Below are positions 6,821-16,976 of a stretch of 38,107 nt of DNA, piece by piece; position 1 is the stretch's first letter; each line of letters starts with the position of its first letter. A model generated the notes under the pieces. The model was not told the origin of the DNA and did no database searches. It saw nothing but the letters and a program-made list of their open reading frames with translations. Made by a program: the position numbers and the translations under genes. Source of the DNA: Actinomycetes bacterium (GTDB taxonomy: Bacteria > Actinomycetota > Acidimicrobiia > Acidimicrobiales > Palsa-688); contig JAKBBA010000032.1 of assembly GCA_021808665.1 (NCBI GenBank), positions 1 to 38,107 on the forward strand. The letters run 5' to 3'.

Positions 6821-8904
6821 ATGGCGTTGATGATCGCGTGATGGAGGTACCGGAGGGTCCTCCTGGCGCCCATCCCCTAGGCGCTGGTGTCGGGCGGAGC
6901 ACTAGCTTGTTCGACCGGGAGATTCTCGGTCGTGCCGCGCTCGGCGGTCTCGCGAAGTTCGACCCTCGGGTGCAGGTCAAGAACCCTGTGATGTTCGTGG
7001 TACTCGTCGGGACTGTGGTGACACTCATAGAGTCAATAGCTCACCCGGACCTGTTCCGGTGGCTCATCACCGTGTGGCTAGCTCTCACCGTCTATTTCGC
7101 GAATTTTGCCGAGGCGATAGCAGAAGGTCGTGGCAAGGCACAGGCAGACAGCCTTCGCCGGCTTCGCGTGGAGACCGCGGCCCGAAGGTTGCGAGCTGAC
7201 GGAAGCGAAGAGACCGTCGCTGCGGCCGATCTCGCAAAGGGCGACCTCGTCGTTTGCGAGGCGGGAGATGTCATCCCCTCTGACGGCGAGATAATCGAGG
7301 GTGTCGCTTCGGTCGACGAGTCGGCTATCACAGGCGAGTCTGCTCCAGTGATCCGCGAGTCCGGCGGTGACCGCTCGGCTGTGACGGGCGGCACTCGTGT
7401 GCTCTCCGACCGCATAGTCGTGTCGATCAGCGCGGAGCACGGCAAGACCTTCCTGGACCGCATGATCAGCCTCGTCGAAGGTGCGCAACGCCAGAAGACG
7501 CCCAACGAGATAGCGCTCACCATCTTGCTTGCTGCGTTGACGATCGTGTTCATTCCGGTTGTAGTGGTGCTGGAGCCCTTCGGCAGTTACGCAGGGGCAT
7601 CGGTGTCGGTGGTGATCCTCATTTCGCTATTGGTCTGCCTCATTCCGACGACGATCGGGGCTCTACTCTCCGCGATCGGCATTGCTGGTATGGACCGTCT
7701 CGTACAGCGAAACGTGCTTGCCATGAGCGGCCGCGCGGTCGAAGCCGCAGGCGACGTGCAGACGTTGCTGCTCGACAAGACCGGCACTATCACCCTCGGC
7801 AACCGGATGGCATCGGCGTTCTACCCAGTAGGTGGCCACAGTGAAGAAGAGCTGGCCGCGGCTGCTCAACTGGCGTCCCTGGCTGACGAGACGCCTGAGG
7901 GCCGCTCGATCGTGGTGCTCGCAAAGCAGCGGTTCAACATCCGCGAGCGTGAGCTCGGCGTCGATAGAACGTTCGTGCCTTTCAGCGCACATACCCGCAT
8001 GTCCGGGCTGGACGTCGACGGCCGCCAGATACGCAAAGGGGCAGCGGAAGCCATCGGACGTTGGGTCGTCAGCCAGGGAGGCGCCGGGTCAACAGAGCTC
8101 GACGCTATCGTGGAGCGGATCTCCCGGTCGGGGGCTACGCCGCTCGCCGTGGCGGACGGAAGTGAGTTGCTCGGCGTCATCGAGCTGAAAGACGTCGTCA
8201 AGCAGGGTATCAGGGAACGCTTCGAGCAGATGAGGGCTATCGGCATCCGGACCGTGATGATTACCGGGGACAATCCTCTGACTGCCGCGGCTATCGCCCA
8301 GGAGGCGGGCGTGGACGACTTCCTGGCCGAGGCGACCCCCGAAGCGAAGATGAACCTGATCCGAAGCGAGCAGGAGGGCGGCAAGCTTGTGGCGATGACC
8401 GGTGACGGCACCAACGACGCGCCAGCGCTCGCGCAGGCCGACGTCGGTGTGGCTATGAATACTGGCACCACTGCCGCCAAAGAGGCCGGCAACATGGTCG
8501 ACCTCGACTCCAATCCGACGAAGCTGATTGACATCGTCGAGATTGGAAAGCAGCTTCTCATCACTCGAGGGGCGCTTACCACCTTCTCGATAGCAAACGA
8601 CGTGGCGAAGTACTTCGCCATTATCCCGGCGCTGTTCTCGGTGAGCTACCCGCAGCTCAATTCGCTCAACATCATGGGGTTGCACAGCCCCCAGACGGCC
8701 GTGTTGTCTGCTGTGATATTCAACGCCCTCGTTATCGTGGCTCTCATCCCGCTTGCACTTCGAGGAGTGAGGTTCCGCCCGTCGGGGGCGGCTGCAATCC
8801 TGAGGCGCAACGTGTTCATCTATGGCGTCGGCGGGATCATCGTCCCGTTCGTGTTCATCAAGCTGATCGACCTGCTTCTAGCCGCTACTGGAGCCTTCCA
8901 CTGA
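6817..8904 (+). CDS. kdpB: KdpB, P-type ATPase catalytic subunit
   Basis: 695 residues from ATG 6817, chosen because GGAGG at 6803-6807 lies at the right distance; an upstream TTG at 6781 would put that site inside the gene. Type IA P-ATPase motifs: actuator ESAITGES (TGES 172-175), the IPTT membrane motif with GALLSAIG, phosphorylation DKTGT (Asp320), nucleotide domain, and hinge [20 protein letters not shown]. Near the end [15 protein letters not shown] is the KdpB-specific stretch. Hydrolyses ATP to drive K+ import through KdpA/KdpB in the cytoplasmic membrane. The stop overlaps kdpC by TGATG. Confidence 0.97.
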   Translation: MNGVDDRVMEVPEGPPGAHPLGAGVGRSTSLFDREILGRAALGGLAKFDPRVQVKNPVMFVVLVGTVVTLIESIAHPDLFRWLITVWLALTVYFANFAEAIAEGRGKAQADSLRRLRVETAARRLRADGSEETVAAADLAKGDLVVCEAGDVIPSDGEIIEGVASVDESAITGESAPVIRESGGDRSAVTGGTRVLSDRIVVSISAEHGKTFLDRMISLVEGAQRQKTPNEIALTILLAALTIVFIPVVVVLEPFGSYAGASVSVVILISLLVCLIPTTIGALLSAIGIAGMDRLVQRNVLAMSGRAVEAAGDVQTLLLDKTGTITLGNRMASAFYPVGGHSEEELAAAAQLASLADETPEGRSIVVLAKQRFNIRERELGVDRTFVPFSAHTRMSGLDVDGRQIRKGAAEAIGRWVVSQGGAGSTELDAIVERISRSGATPLAVADGSELLGVIELKDVVKQGIRERFEQMRAIGIRTVMITGDNPLTAAAIAQEAGVDDFLAEATPEAKMNLIRSEQEGGKLVAMTGDGTNDAPALAQADVGVAMNTGTTAAKEAGNMVDLDSNPTKLIDIVEIGKQLLITRGALTTFSIANDVAKYFAIIPALFSVSYPQLNSLNIMGLHSPQTAVLSAVIFNALVIVALIPLALRGVRFRPSGAAAILRRNVFIYGVGGIIVPFVFIKLIDLLLAATGAFH

Positions 8905-9539
8905 TGCGTACCCACCTTTTCGTCAACATACGCCGCGCCGTCGCTGTCACAGTGGTCTTCATCGTCATCTGCAGCTTCGGTTACACTCTCGCACTGACCG
9001 GTATCGGTCAGGCATTCTTCTCGTCCCAGGCGAACGGCTCGCTCAGCGCAAACGGCTCGACGTTGATCGGACAGAATTGGGCCTTGACCCGCTGCCCGGG
9101 GCACCCGTTGGGCAGCTGCGTATTCCAGGGCCGTCCGGACGCCCTCGGGCCTTATGCCCCGAACGCGAAGAACGGCGTCTCAGGCGGCGACAACCCGCTC
9201 GTGGCCAACGGGGTGAGCGGAGGATCGGGAGCGACCAACCTCGGCCCGCGCTCGAAGGTTCTGGTGGCTAACACCCGTAAACTTATCGCCTACTGGCACG
9301 CTCGTGGCGTCAACCCGACGACGGACCTGGTGACCACCTCGGGTAGCGGTCTGGACCCCGACATCACACCGGCCGACGCGACGGCGCAGATCCCGATGGT
9401 GTCCAAGGCGACTGGCATCTCCCCAACGGTGCTCAGCAAGCTTATTGCCAAAGAGACCCACAGCGCCCAGTTCGGTTTCCTCGGTAGCAGCTACATCGAT
9501 GTCCTCCAGCTCAACGAGGCGCTTGCGAAGATCAAGTGA
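8904..9539 (+). CDS. kdpC: KdpC, K+-ATPase accessory subunit
   Basis: 211 residues with one N-terminal membrane helix (about 12-34) followed by an extracytoplasmic domain, the KdpC layout. Family signatures include GSTLIGQNW, a GRPDA-type stretch, an SGGSGATNLGP loop and the conserved C-terminal half with HARGVNPTTDLVTTSGSGLDP. KdpC stabilises the complex and is thought to aid K+ loading or nucleotide binding. Coupled to kdpB by a one-base stop/start overlap and to the next gene by GTGA. Confidence 0.95.
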   Translation: MRTHLFVNIRRAVAVTVVFIVICSFGYTLALTGIGQAFFSSQANGSLSANGSTLIGQNWALTRCPGHPLGSCVFQGRPDALGPYAPNAKNGVSGGDNPLVANGVSGGSGATNLGPRSKVLVANTRKLIAYWHARGVNPTTDLVTTSGSGLDPDITPADATAQIPMVSKATGISPTVLSKLIAKETHSAQFGFLGSSYIDVLQLNEALAKIK

Positions 9540-11218
9540 GCACGTTCGAGTTCTCAACAGGGACTACGCCAGGCGGCCGACTTCCGGTAAGGAGGATCGC
9601 GGATGGTCGGCCCCGGGAGAGATTCGTCGTCTCCGGTGTGATCACCGCCGTCGAGCAGACTACGACGCTGAAGCGGCCTACGTATCGTTGCACTCTCGAC
9701 GACGGGACCGGCCAGCTCGACCTGCTCTTCGTCGGCAGGACGGCGATCCCGGGCCTGTCGGTAGACGCGCGATGCAGCGCCGAGGGTACGGCGAGCATCG
9801 ACGGAGACCGGATAGTCATGTGGAATCCGTTGTACCGGCTCGGTGACCCGGCGTCGTCTATCGAGACGGTGCCGCCTCCGCCGCCGCGTCCGATTGCTGA
9901 CAGGCGCCTCACCGCCACGGATCCCGACATGGGCTTCGACGTGGACATAGACACTGAGCTGGACATAGATACTGAACCCGACATCGATACTGAACCCGAC
10001 ATCGACTTCGAGTCGAGTCCCGCTCACAGGCCGGGCGCTGGAGACTCCCGAGAGACCAGGGACCTGGTGGAAGCCGCCGGCCATTTCCGGGTGTACCTCG
10101 GCGCGGCGCCCGGAGTCGGCAAGACAGTCGCGATGCTCGACGAGGCGCAACGACGTCGGCGTCGCGGGGCCGACATCGTCATCGGTCTCGTCGAGTCACA
10201 CGGCCGACCGGTGACGCGCTCGTTGACCGCAGGGTTGGAGGTGGTCCCGCGCCGCCGTGTCGAGTACCGGGGCACCGTGTTGGAGGAGATGGACCTCGAC
10301 GCGGTCCTCGCCCGTCGCCCGAAAGTGGTGCTCGTCGACGAGCTCGCCCACACGAACGTTCCGGGGTCGGGCCGTCACGAGAAGCGCTGGCAGGACGCCG
10401 TAGCGTTGCTCGAGGCGGGCATCGACGTGATCACCACGGTCAACATCCAGCACCTCGAAAGCATCGCCGACGCAGTGGAACGGATCACCGGGGCGAAGGT
10501 CCGTGAACGCGTACCCGACTGGGTGGTACGGCGCGCCGACCAGATAGAGCTTGTGGACTCGTCGCCCGAGCAGCTTCGCCGTCGGATGCTCCACGGGAAC
10601 ATCTACCCTGCGGAGAGGGTGCCCCAGGCACTCGGGCATTTTTTTCGCGCCGACAACCTGACAGCACTACGTGAGCTCGCCCTGCGATTCGTGGCCGACG
10701 AGACGGAGGAGGAGCTCCTGGAGTACCTGCGCCGCTCGCGCACCGACGTGGTGTGGGAGACCTCAGAGCGCATCATGGTCGGGGTGACCGCATCTTCGGG
10801 AAGCGACACCGTCGTACGTCGCGCCTCGCGCATAGCTGCACGTCTCAAGGCGGAACTGCACGTTGTGCATGTAAAGGGCGGAGACACGTCGTCGAAGGCC
10901 GACGCCGGGCGTCTCGAAAAGCGGCGTCAGGTGGCGATCGACGTCGGGGCCACCTGGCACGACATAGACGGCGACGATCCGGTGGAAGCGCTCATCGCCT
11001 TCGCGCGAAGTGAGCAGATAACCCAGCTGGTAATCGGGTCGAGCCAGCGAACCCGCTGGCAGCAGCTGAGCGGGGGAGGCTCGGTCGTAAGGCGACTCTC
11101 GCACCGAGCGGCCGAGGCGGGGCTCGACATGCACATCATCGCCAGGAACGGCAGATCCCCCGAGGCCGAGCGGGAGTCCGCCGAGTTGCGGCCACCACGG
11201 CCGCCAAGCAACGATTGA
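9536..11218 (+). CDS. kdpD: OB-fold / KdpD sensor / USP fusion lacking the kinase
   Basis: 560 residues. (1) About 22-105: a beta-rich OB-fold-like module resembling actinobacterial OB-fold nucleic-acid-binding proteins (RFVVSGVITAVEQTTT, CTLDDGTGQLDLLFVGR). (2) About 106-170: a Pro then Asp/Glu-rich linker with a repeated DIDTEP unit. (3) About 180-400: the KdpD sensor domain with P-loop GAAPGVGKT (189-197) and VDELAHTN (267-274). (4) About 405-545: a universal-stress-protein domain. There are no membrane helices and no HisKA/HATPase; these are on the next gene. GTG start overlaps the kdpC stop (GTGA). Family role: cytoplasmic sensing of K+/turgor/nucleotide for the Kdp response. The OB-fold is not part of standard KdpD; an upstream start error is unlikely because the frame follows kdpC directly. 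Confidence 0.88.
   Translation: MSTFEFSTGTTPGGRLPVRRIADGRPRERFVVSGVITAVEQTTTLKRPTYRCTLDDGTGQLDLLFVGRTAIPGLSVDARCSAEGTASIDGDRIVMWNPLYRLGDPASSIETVPPPPPRPIADRRLTATDPDMGFDVDIDTELDIDTEPDIDTEPDIDFESSPAHRPGAGDSRETRDLVEAAGHFRVYLGAAPGVGKTVAMLDEAQRRRRRGADIVIGLVESHGRPVTRSLTAGLEVVPRRRVEYRGTVLEEMDLDAVLARRPKVVLVDELAHTNVPGSGRHEKRWQDAVALLEAGIDVITTVNIQHLESIADAVERITGAKVRERVPDWVVRRADQIELVDSSPEQLRRRMLHGNIYPAERVPQALGHFFRADNLTALRELALRFVADETEEELLEYLRRSRTDVVWETSERIMVGVTASSGSDTVVRRASRIAARLKAELHVVHVKGGDTSSKADAGRLEKRRQVAIDVGATWHDIDGDDPVEALIAFARSEQITQLVIGSSQRTRWQQLSGGGSVVRRLSHRAAEAGLDMHIIARNGRSPEAERESAELRPPRPPSND
9944..10005 (+). repeat. 18-bp in-frame tandem repeat in the KdpD-like linker
   Basis: Three imperfect 18-bp units (9944, 9962, 9980) plus a partial one encode the repeated DIDTEP motif of the acidic linker. 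The period is a multiple of three, so copy number can change without breaking the frame. Confidence 0.9.
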
Positions 11219-11245
11219 CCAGAGAACGGACTGCGGAGGTGGCAA

Positions 11246-12736
11246 TTGAGACGCTGGCTGGTTGGCCTGGCGGCCTCGCTTGCAGCCATCGTTGTGCTCA
11301 CAGCGGCGATGGTGCCGCTGCGAAGCCACCTAAGTCCTGCGACCACCGCACTCGTGCTCGTGGTGCCGGTTGTCATCGGCGTCGTTGTCGGAGGTCTAGC
11401 TGCTGGGGTGTGCAGCGTGGTGGCGGGCTTTCTCGTATACGACTTCTTTTTTATCCCGCCGTATCTCACGTTGTGGGTTGGGGCGGCGCAGAACTGGGTG
11501 GCGCTCGGGGTGTACGGCGCCGTGATGCTCCTCGTGTCGCAGGTCGTAGCGCGAATGAACTCGGCTCGAAGCGAGGCCCGCCGTCAAGGCCGCGAGATAG
11601 CGGAGCTGTTCGAGCTGTCGCGAATGCTGGTCGAGGACAGGTCACTCGACGTGCTGCTCTCCTCGGTGGTCAGCACGGTCGCCGACGTCTTCGGGGCGCG
11701 CCAGGTGGTGCTATTGCTCCCAGACGACGGCAACCTCACCGTTGCTGCTTCGAAAGGGCAAGACCTCTCGGACAACCAGCTGCGCCGTGTGCTGCCGAAG
11801 GCCGGCGAGCTGACCAGTCTCGGGGTCAGTCCGTTCGAGCATGACGGCCTGTTCGTCATTGCATTGGCGGCCGCCGGCCGGCCTGTCGGTCTGCTCGTAG
11901 TGAGTTCGGACGTCGTCAAGGCGGATCGGAGGGCGCCGCTGATGCTATTCGCGAACCACATCGCATTAGCGGTAGAGCGGGTGCAGCTGCGCGACAAGGC
12001 GTTGCAGAGCCGGCTCGCCGAGGAGGTTGCACGCCTCGCAAAGACGATGGTCGGAGCGGTTTCTCATGATCTTCGAGCACCACTCACGACAATAAAAGGC
12101 GCATCGTCGACCCTCGCCGACTCCGAACTGGACCTCGACGCCGAAGCGACCCGCACGCTTGTGAAGCTGATCGACGTCCAGGCTGACAGACTTGCCCATC
12201 TCGTGCAGAACCTGCTCGACATGAGCCGTATCCAAGCCGGTGTCCTGACGCCTCGCTGGTCGGTAACCTCGGTCGACGAGCTACTCGCCGGCGCGCTGGA
12301 CGCGCTTGATCATCGCGGCCATGTGATTACCGTCGAGACACGAGGCGACCTGCCGTTCGTGGATGCCGACGAGGTGCTCATCTCGAGGGTGCTCATAAAC
12401 CTCCTCGAGAACGCCCTGCGCTACAGCCCCAAGGCAACTCCCGTAGTTGTGCGCGCCGCCATCGAAGGCGACGACAGGGTAAAGGTGTCGGTCATCGATC
12501 GTGGGCCGGGCGTGATAGCCGAGCGGCGAAACGAGGTCTTCGAGCTTTTCTCCCGCCGCCACGACGACGCCGGCGCCGGGCTCGGTCTCACGATCGCGAA
12601 GACTTTCGTCGAAGCCCACGGTCAACACATCTGGGTGTCGGAGGCGCCCGGAGGCGGCGCCATGTTCTGTTTTACGCTTGCTACGGTGGCCCCGATCTCC
12701 GAGGAGATGAAGCTTGGCGCAGATTCTCATCATTGA
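11246..12736 (+). CDS. KdpD-type membrane histidine kinase (separate C-terminal half)
   Basis: 496 residues, starting at TTG 11246 with GCGGAGGT at 11235-11242 in front. Residues 5-105 hold the DUF4118 membrane region of KdpD (YDFFFIPPYLTL is characteristic); 115-250 a GAF-like domain; 260-330 HisKA with AVSHDLRAPLTTIKG (phospho-acceptor His274); then HATPase_c with the N box INLLENALRYS, DRGPGV and GAGLGLTIAK. It equals the half of KdpD absent from the preceding gene, 27 nt downstream of that gene's stop, so the sensor and kinase must act as two polypeptides. It should autophosphorylate and pass phosphate to KdpE. The response regulator start lies within its 3' end. Confidence 0.93.
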   Translation: MRRWLVGLAASLAAIVVLTAAMVPLRSHLSPATTALVLVVPVVIGVVVGGLAAGVCSVVAGFLVYDFFFIPPYLTLWVGAAQNWVALGVYGAVMLLVSQVVARMNSARSEARRQGREIAELFELSRMLVEDRSLDVLLSSVVSTVADVFGARQVVLLLPDDGNLTVAASKGQDLSDNQLRRVLPKAGELTSLGVSPFEHDGLFVIALAAAGRPVGLLVVSSDVVKADRRAPLMLFANHIALAVERVQLRDKALQSRLAEEVARLAKTMVGAVSHDLRAPLTTIKGASSTLADSELDLDAEATRTLVKLIDVQADRLAHLVQNLLDMSRIQAGVLTPRWSVTSVDELLAGALDALDHRGHVITVETRGDLPFVDADEVLISRVLINLLENALRYSPKATPVVVRAAIEGDDRVKVSVIDRGPGVIAERRNEVFELFSRRHDDAGAGLGLTIAKTFVEAHGQHIWVSEAPGGGAMFCFTLATVAPISEEMKLGADSHH

Positions 12737-13400
12737 CGACGACGCCGACCTGCTTCGCGTGTGCCGCGTCGGTCTCGAAGCGCTCGGCAACGCCGTTCGG
12801 ACTGCCGACACGGGCTTGGCCGGACTGGCGGAGGCGGCGATCCGATCACCTGACGTGATCGTCCTCGATCTGGGCCTGCCTGACCTGGATGGTTTGGAGG
12901 TCTGCTCCCGGCTGCGAGCGTGGAGCCAGGTGCCGGTCATAGTCCTCTCCGCAGACGGCTCCGAGGACCGAAAGGTGGAAGCTCTCGACCAGGGCGCCGA
13001 CGACTATGTGACGAAACCGTTCGGCATGAGGGAGCTCAACGCCCGCCTCCAGGTGGCGCTACGGCACCGTCCGAGCGACGAAGCCGGCGACGGGCCGGCA
13101 GAAGTGGTGGTGGGAGCGCTGCGCCTCGACCTTGTGCACCGTGAGGCCACCCTCGACGGCAGCGCTGTCGACCTGGCGCCAAAGGAGTTCGAGTTCCTGG
13201 CTTTCCTCGCACGCCACGTCGGCAAGGTTTGCACGCGCCGGATGATCCTCGAGAACGTGTGGGGAGCGCAGTACACGAAGGAACTCCACTACCTGAAAGT
13301 GTACGCGTACCGCATACGTCGCAAGCTCGGTGACCACGACGGCAAGCTGCTTCAAAGCGACCCGGCGGTAGGATACCGCCTGGTGGCACCCCTTGAGTGA
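12714..13400 (+). CDS. kdpE: KdpE, OmpR-family response regulator
   Basis: 228 residues: receiver domain (about 1-118) with acidic pocket IIDDDAD, phospho-acceptor Asp52 in VLDLGLPD and Lys101 in TKPFG; then an OmpR/PhoB winged helix (about 130-225) ending VGYRLVAPLE. Start is TTG 12714, seven bases after GAGGAG, inside the 3' end of the kinase gene (23-nt overlap). The expected job is K+/turgor-dependent activation of the kdp promoter. The three repeats at 4819-4859 are the best visible candidate sites. Confidence 0.93.
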   Translation: MAQILIIDDDADLLRVCRVGLEALGNAVRTADTGLAGLAEAAIRSPDVIVLDLGLPDLDGLEVCSRLRAWSQVPVIVLSADGSEDRKVEALDQGADDYVTKPFGMRELNARLQVALRHRPSDEAGDGPAEVVVGALRLDLVHREATLDGSAVDLAPKEFEFLAFLARHVGKVCTRRMILENVWGAQYTKELHYLKVYAYRIRRKLGDHDGKLLQSDPAVGYRLVAPLE

Positions 13401-15966
13401 AGCTAGACCGATCGCAAGCTCGCCTCTGTCGGGCGGGCAAGTGCCAAGCGACGAAGCGCTCGAAGGTTTTATCACCTGGGTCGCCGCTCAGGGGCTGAGC
13501 CTCTACCCAGCGCAGGAGGAAGCGCTCCTGGAGGTGTTCGCGGGCGCCCATGTCATTGTCAATACACCGACAGGTTCGGGCAAGAGCCTCATTGCTTTGG
13601 GCGCGCATGTGGCTGCGTTGGCATGCGGTCGACGGACGTTCTACACCGCACCAGTCAAAGCGTTAGTTTCGGAAAAATTTTTCGCTCTGTGCGGCGAACT
13701 CGGCGCTGCCAACGTCGGGATGCTCACTGGTGACGCCACGATCAACGCAAACGCCCCGGTCGTGTGCGCTACAGCCGAGATCGTCGCCAACATGGCCCTT
13801 CGAAGTGGCGCAGCGGCCGACATTGGCCAGGTTGTAATGGACGAGTTCCACTTCTACGGCGACCCCGATCGGGGATGGGCATGGCAGGTGCCGCTACTAG
13901 AACTGACAGAAGCTCAGTTCGTCCTCATGTCCGCCACGCTCGGTGACACAACTGCGATACAGCGGGGACTCACCGAACGCACCGGGCGGCCGGTGGCGGT
14001 GGTCCGCTCGACTACACGACCGGTTCCCCTCAGCTTCGAATACCGCAGGACATACCTGCACGAGACGGTCGAGTCGCTCCTCGCCGCCGACCAGGCACCC
14101 CTTTACGTCGTGTACTTCACCCAGGCCCAGGTGCTCGCTCAGGCTCAGGCGCTCACCTCGGCGAAAGTTAGCACACGACCCCAGCGCGAGGCCATCGCAG
14201 AGCAGCTGATCGGCTTCCCGTTCGCGCCCGGATTTGGAAGGACACTGTCGCGGATATTGGGTCACGGTATCGGCGTGCACCACGGCGGCATGCTGCCCAA
14301 ATATCGGCGTCTGGTCGAGCGTCTCACCAAGGCAGGCCTGCTTCGTGTAGTGGTCGGAACAGACACGTTGGGGGTGGGTGTCAACCTGCCGTTGCGCACC
14401 GTCGTACTGTCAGGGCTGGCCAAGTACGACGGGTCGGTGTCGAGGCTACTGAGCGCGAGGGAGTTCCACCAGATCGCCGGGCGTGCCGGGCGTGCCGGCT
14501 ACGACAGCTCAGGTCTCGTCGTCCTGCAAGCCCCCGAGCACGTGATCGACAACGAGCAGGCGGCCAAAAAGGTCGCCGGTGACCCGCGACGGTCGCGCAA
14601 GCTGGTGAAGGCGAAGCCACCCAGAGGATACGTGGCCTGGGACGAGGCGGCCTTCGACAAGCTGGTTGCCTCACCACCTGAGACGTTGGTCGCTCAGCTG
14701 AAAGTGGGCCATGCCACCGTGCTCAACGTTCTCGACCGGCCCGGCGACGGCTGCGTTGCCCTTACACGTCTCGTCCGGCACAACTTCGAGCCGCCGCGCG
14801 CCAGGAGGCACCTCGCCCGGCGTGCGATATCGATATACCGCTCACTGCTCGCCGCAGGAGCCCTCGAACGCCTTGACGAACCCGACGAGAAAGGGCGACT
14901 CGTGCGGGTGACCCGAAACCTGCAAGAGGACTTCGCACTGGACGCGCCGCTCAGCCCACTCGTCCTCGAGGCAGTCCCGCGTCTAGACGCCTCAGCGCCG
15001 ACGTGGCCTTTGGACGTGGTGAGCGTCGTCGAGTCGACCCTCGCCAATCCGGGACCGATCCTCGCCGCCCAGCTTGACCGGGTGAAAGCCGAGGCGATGG
15101 CGGCGATGAAAGCGGCCGGCGTCGAATACGACGACCGCATAGCGGCGCTCGACAAGCTCGAATACCCGAAACCGCTGCGCGACTGGATCTACGAGCTCTT
15201 CGACGTCTACCGGGACAAGCACCCTTGGACAGCGGACTTCAACATCGCCCCCAAGTCCGTGGCGCGCGAACTCTACGAGCGGGCAATGACCTTCTCGGAG
15301 TACGTCGCCCACTATGGACTCACCCGTTCGGAGGGCCTGGTGCTGCGCTACCTCACCGACGTCTACAAAGGCCTCGTTCGTAGCGTCCCCGAGGACTTAA
15401 AGACCGACGACCTTCTCGACGTCACCGAATGGCTGGGCGAACTCGTTAGACAGGTCGACTCAAGCCTCATCGACGAGTGGCGCAGCCTCACAGCCGCCGG
15501 GGCGAGCCTCGCAGGCGACGGAGTGTCACACGGCGGCGCGGAAACGTTTGCGGCTATCGCGGCGGAGATCGAGGCCGGCCCGGCGAAGCCGCCGCCTGTC
15601 ACCGCCAACACCAGGGCGTTCCGGGTGATGGTCAGAAACGCCGCGTTCCGCCGGGTCGAGCTGGCGGCTCGACGCGACGTTGGCGCCCTCGTCGACTCAG
15701 AAGCGCCGGGTGGCCTCGACGCTGCCGGCTGGACGGACGCGCTCGCAGCGTACTTCGCGCTTCACGAGAGCATCCTAACGGGCGGGGATGCCCGCTCTGC
15801 GGCTTGGTTCGCCGTCGTCGAGTCGCCGGGGTGCTTCGAGGTTCGCCAGGTCCTAGACGACCCAGAGGGCTGGCACGACGCGGCGATCCTCGGCGAAGTT
15901 GACCTGGCGGCATCCGACGAGGAGGGTTCGCCGGTGTGGCGGACACTGCGCCTCGACGTGGGCTAG
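13393..15966 (+). CDS. DEAD/DEAH-box helicase with DUF3516
   Basis: 857 residues, the usual size of this actinobacterial SF2 family. Motifs: TPTGSGKS (58-65), DEFH (150-153), LMSATLGD, and motif VI QIAGRAGRAG; the C-terminal half (about 400-850) matches DUF3516. Related to Ski2/Mtr4-like RNA helicases, so RNA or nucleic-acid remodelling is likely, but the role is not established. The assigned TTG start (13393) overlaps the end of kdpE by 8 nt; homology proper begins near residue 20, so the true start could be a little later. It converges with the desaturase gene, overlapping it by 4 nt. Confidence 0.92.
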   Translation: MSEARPIASSPLSGGQVPSDEALEGFITWVAAQGLSLYPAQEEALLEVFAGAHVIVNTPTGSGKSLIALGAHVAALACGRRTFYTAPVKALVSEKFFALCGELGAANVGMLTGDATINANAPVVCATAEIVANMALRSGAAADIGQVVMDEFHFYGDPDRGWAWQVPLLELTEAQFVLMSATLGDTTAIQRGLTERTGRPVAVVRSTTRPVPLSFEYRRTYLHETVESLLAADQAPLYVVYFTQAQVLAQAQALTSAKVSTRPQREAIAEQLIGFPFAPGFGRTLSRILGHGIGVHHGGMLPKYRRLVERLTKAGLLRVVVGTDTLGVGVNLPLRTVVLSGLAKYDGSVSRLLSAREFHQIAGRAGRAGYDSSGLVVLQAPEHVIDNEQAAKKVAGDPRRSRKLVKAKPPRGYVAWDEAAFDKLVASPPETLVAQLKVGHATVLNVLDRPGDGCVALTRLVRHNFEPPRARRHLARRAISIYRSLLAAGALERLDEPDEKGRLVRVTRNLQEDFALDAPLSPLVLEAVPRLDASAPTWPLDVVSVVESTLANPGPILAAQLDRVKAEAMAAMKAAGVEYDDRIAALDKLEYPKPLRDWIYELFDVYRDKHPWTADFNIAPKSVARELYERAMTFSEYVAHYGLTRSEGLVLRYLTDVYKGLVRSVPEDLKTDDLLDVTEWLGELVRQVDSSLIDEWRSLTAAGASLAGDGVSHGGAETFAAIAAEIEAGPAKPPPVTANTRAFRVMVRNAAFRRVELAARRDVGALVDSEAPGGLDAAGWTDALAAYFALHESILTGGDARSAAWFAVVESPGCFEVRQVLDDPEGWHDAAILGEVDLAASDEEGSPVWRTLRLDVG

Positions 15967-16976
15967 GCGGCCTGGGACACCATCGCCAGATGGCGCAGAG
16001 CCATACGATAAGAGCTGAAAAGGCCGGTCTCCGCGTACGGCAGACCTTCCTCGACGCAGAAAGCGCGTACGAGGCTCTGGGCCTTCGCGAGGTTCGGGCG
16101 GCACATGGCGGGAAATAGGTGGTGCTCGATCTGGTAGTTGAGGCCGCCCAGAAGGAAATGGATTACTGCGCCCCCGGTCACGTTGCGTGCAGTGACGACC
16201 TGCCGGGCGGCGAAGCACATCGGTGCATCGTTGTCGAGTGTCGGCATCCCCTTGTGGTTGGGGGCGAAGCTGCAGCCGAGATACAGACCGAAAAGACCCT
16301 GCTGGAGCGCTATAAATGCGACGGCTCGAAGCGGCGAGAGTACCGAGAAGGCAATCGTCGCGAATAGCGCGACGTGCGTGAAGATGAGGATTGCCTCGGT
16401 GACGGCAGTCCGGTCCCGGCGCCTCGCAAGCCAGTCGGCACTGGTGATGTGCAGCCCGATACCCTCGATTACAAGGAGAGGAACGAACAACCAGACCTGG
16501 TTTCGGGCGACGAACCGGCTGACGCCGGAACGCCGGGCTGCGTCGCGCGGCGTGAAGCTGAACGACAGGATTCCAGGCCCGATGTCGGGGTCGCGGTCAG
16601 GCTCGTTCGGGTGGGCGTGGTGTGCGTTGTGCTTGGGGACCCACCATCCAAGGCTCATACCTGTCAGCAGGTTCCCGCTAAGCAGTCCGATCAGCTGGTT
16701 GAACCGCCGCGACGATGAAATCTGGTTATGTCCGGCGTCGTGGCCTATAAACGCTACCTGTGTGAACACCACGGCGAGCCCTGCAGCACAGAGCAGTGTC
16801 ATCCAGGAGTTGCCGACCAACACGACGGCGACCCATCCGGCGAAGTAGGCGGCCACGGTCAGAGTGATCTTCACGGCATAGTAGGCAGGGCGCTTGTCAA
16901 GAAGCCCTGCGGCTCGCATCTGAGCAGCTAGGATCCGATAGCTCGCCGGCGACTCGTGCTGCCTCAGGGTTTCCAT
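15963..16976 (-). CDS. membrane fatty acid desaturase
   Basis: 337 residues with about four to six membrane helices and the three histidine boxes of acyl-lipid/acyl-CoA desaturases: HDAGH (79-83), HNAHH (116-120) and QIEHH (282-286), which bind the di-iron centre. The QIEHH third box is typical of the linoleoyl-CoA/front-end-like branch found in actinobacteria. It inserts a double bond into a fatty acyl chain with O2 and a reductant; no ferredoxin or reductase gene is adjacent. GAGGAAGG precedes ATG 16976. The 3' end overlaps the helicase gene on the opposite strand. Confidence 0.93.
   Translation of the reverse strand: METLRQHESPASYRILAAQMRAAGLLDKRPAYYAVKITLTVAAYFAGWVAVVLVGNSWMTLLCAAGLAVVFTQVAFIGHDAGHNQISSSRRFNQLIGLLSGNLLTGMSLGWWVPKHNAHHAHPNEPDRDPDIGPGILSFSFTPRDAARRSGVSRFVARNQVWLFVPLLVIEGIGLHITSADWLARRRDRTAVTEAILIFTHVALFATIAFSVLSPLRAVAFIALQQGLFGLYLGCSFAPNHKGMPTLDNDAPMCFAARQVVTARNVTGGAVIHFLLGGLNYQIEHHLFPAMCRPNLAKAQSLVRAFCVEEGLPYAETGLFSSYRMALRHLAMVSQAA

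Noticed and set aside
13393..13400. Overlap of the helicase start with kdpE taken as membership of the kdp regulon
   Set aside because: The overlap depends on an uncertain TTG start; conserved helicase sequence begins later, and a functional link to K+ uptake has no other support.
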